Positions 23,800 to 24,474 of a DNA stretch of 24,474 bases are shown piece after piece. A program made the position numbers and the translations under genes. This DNA is from an uncultured Bacteroidales bacterium (lineage in GTDB: Bacteria > Bacteroidota > Bacteroidia > Bacteroidales > UBA932). Position 1 is the first letter of the stretch, and every line of letters starts with the position of its first letter. The stretch spans positions 1-24,474 of the forward strand of contig CAMZCW010000016.1 in NCBI GenBank assembly GCA_947305045.1, written 5' to 3'. Under the pieces are notes generated by a model, which saw nothing but the letters and a program-made list of their open reading frames with translations, was not told where the DNA came from and searched no databases.

Positions 23800-24474
23800 T
23801 TATCGGCCCTTGTACATGCTTTCGTAATACCTCTGGTAGTCCCCGGAGGTCACGTTGTCCATCCAGTCCTGGTTGTCCAGGTACCAGCGGACGGTGCGTT
23901 CGATGCCTTCCTCGAACTGGAGGCTGGGCTCCCAACCCAGTTCCTTTTGCAACTTGGAGCTGTCGATGGCATACCTGAGGTCGTGTCCGGCGCGGTCCGT
24001 CACGTAGGTGATGAGGTCCATATCGGCCCCTTCCGGACGGCCCAGCAAACGGTCCACCGTATTGATTACCACCTTGATGATGTCAATGTTCTTCCACTCG
24101 TTGAAGCCTCCGATGTTGTACGTCTCCCCTACCGCTCCCTGGTGGAAAATAAGGTCGATGGCTCTGGCATGGTCCTCCACATACAGCCAGTCCCGCACGT
24201 TCTCCCCCTTGCCGTACACCGGCAGCGGTTTGCGATGGCGGATATTGTTGATAAACAGAGGAATAAGCTTCTCCGGGAACTGATACGGGCCGTAGTTGTT
24301 GGAGCAGTTGGTGACCACGGTGGGCATGCCATAGGTGTCGTGGAACGCTCGCACAAAATGGTCCGAGCTGGCCTTGGCGGCGCTGTACGGTGAGTGCGGC
24401 TGATACTTCAGGTCCTCCGTGAAGAACTTCTCCCCGTAGGCCAGGTGATGCTTGCCGCTGGATGCCTTGGTGGT
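23800..24474 (-). CDS. rmlB: dTDP-glucose 4,6-dehydratase (RmlB), 5' end outside window
   Basis: This is 224 C-terminal residues of RmlB; the start lies beyond base 24474. Visible motifs are HSPYSAAKASSDHFVRAFHD, which contains the catalytic Tyr-x3-Lys (YSAAK), then NCSNNYGPYQFPEKLIPLFI, GKGENVRDWLYVEDH, YNIGGFNEWKNIDII and DRAGHDLRYAIDSSK. It converts dTDP-glucose to the 4-keto-6-deoxy sugar used by RmlC. The stretch before YSAAK (KASSGKHHLAYGEKFFTEDL) is longer than the usual few residues here, so this gene may also carry an expansion. It ends in a strong terminator and is separated from rmlA by rubrerythrin and the aldose epimerase, an unusual order. Confidence 0.93.
   Translation of the reverse strand, partial: TTKASSGKHHLAYGEKFFTEDLKYQPHSPYSAAKASSDHFVRAFHDTYGMPTVVTNCSNNYGPYQFPEKLIPLFINNIRHRKPLPVYGKGENVRDWLYVEDHARAIDLIFHQGAVGETYNIGGFNEWKNIDIIKVVINTVDRLLGRPEGADMDLITYVTDRAGHDLRYAIDSSKLQKELGWEPSLQFEEGIERTVRWYLDNQDWMDNVTSGDYQRYYESMYKGR

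Noticed and set aside
1..24474. tRNA, rRNA, CRISPR array, diversity-generating retroelement, integrase or attachment site
   Set aside because: None was recognised on either strand; no reverse transcriptase, Cas or recombinase motif is present among the frames.

Overview
The window looks like a piece of a Bacteroidales chromosome (Prevotella/Bacteroides-like). The evidence is Bacteroidetes-type -7 promoter boxes (TAnnTTTG) at 13282-13289 and 23694-23711, typical Bacteroidetes protein families, and a dTDP-rhamnose plus UDP-FucNAc surface-polysaccharide locus. Every gene I accept is on the minus strand, so transcription runs from high to low coordinates. Family assignments come from motifs read by eye; no database search was run.

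Right half (about 14.7-24.5 kb) is a GC-richer polysaccharide precursor locus. In order of transcription it holds rmlB (5' end beyond the window) with a terminator, then two tandem -7 boxes and a leader, rubrerythrin, an aldose-1-epimerase-like protein, rmlA, rmlC, rmlD, a UDP-glucose 6-dehydrogenase (ugd), and capG-capF-capE for UDP-N-acetyl-L-fucosamine. Most junctions overlap by 1-4 bases or have gaps of a few bases. No glycosyltransferase, flippase or polymerase gene is visible.

Left half (about 1-14.6 kb) is an AT-richer accessory island of conflict genes. It holds a metallophosphoesterase-STAND NTPase fusion, an IetA/IetS-like AAA ATPase plus subtilisin pair, a stand-alone TIR-domain protein, a Panacea (DUF4065) antitoxin with a PemK/MazF-like partner, a decayed membrane protein gene, a toxin-antitoxin-SecB-like chaperone triad, and a DUF3990/DUF3791-like pair. 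These modules are separated by three deletion derivatives of one IS5-type element. Two of the derivatives keep both ends and are nearly identical over 263 bp. The decayed gene at 11.3 kb ends in a copy of the 3' end of capG, which ties the island to past recombination with the polysaccharide locus.

The most unusual signal is a 55-bp palindrome inserted in frame in two unrelated enzymes, ugd (19044-19098) and rmlA (21695-21749). The copies have the same length, frame and invariant core, but their stem tips differ and pair in each copy. Both encode the peptide pattern ENYFS-x4-KNQF. A third, unrelated short repeat is inserted in frame in rmlD. This resembles the protein-coding palindromic elements known from Rickettsia, and I do not know of a described Bacteroidales counterpart.
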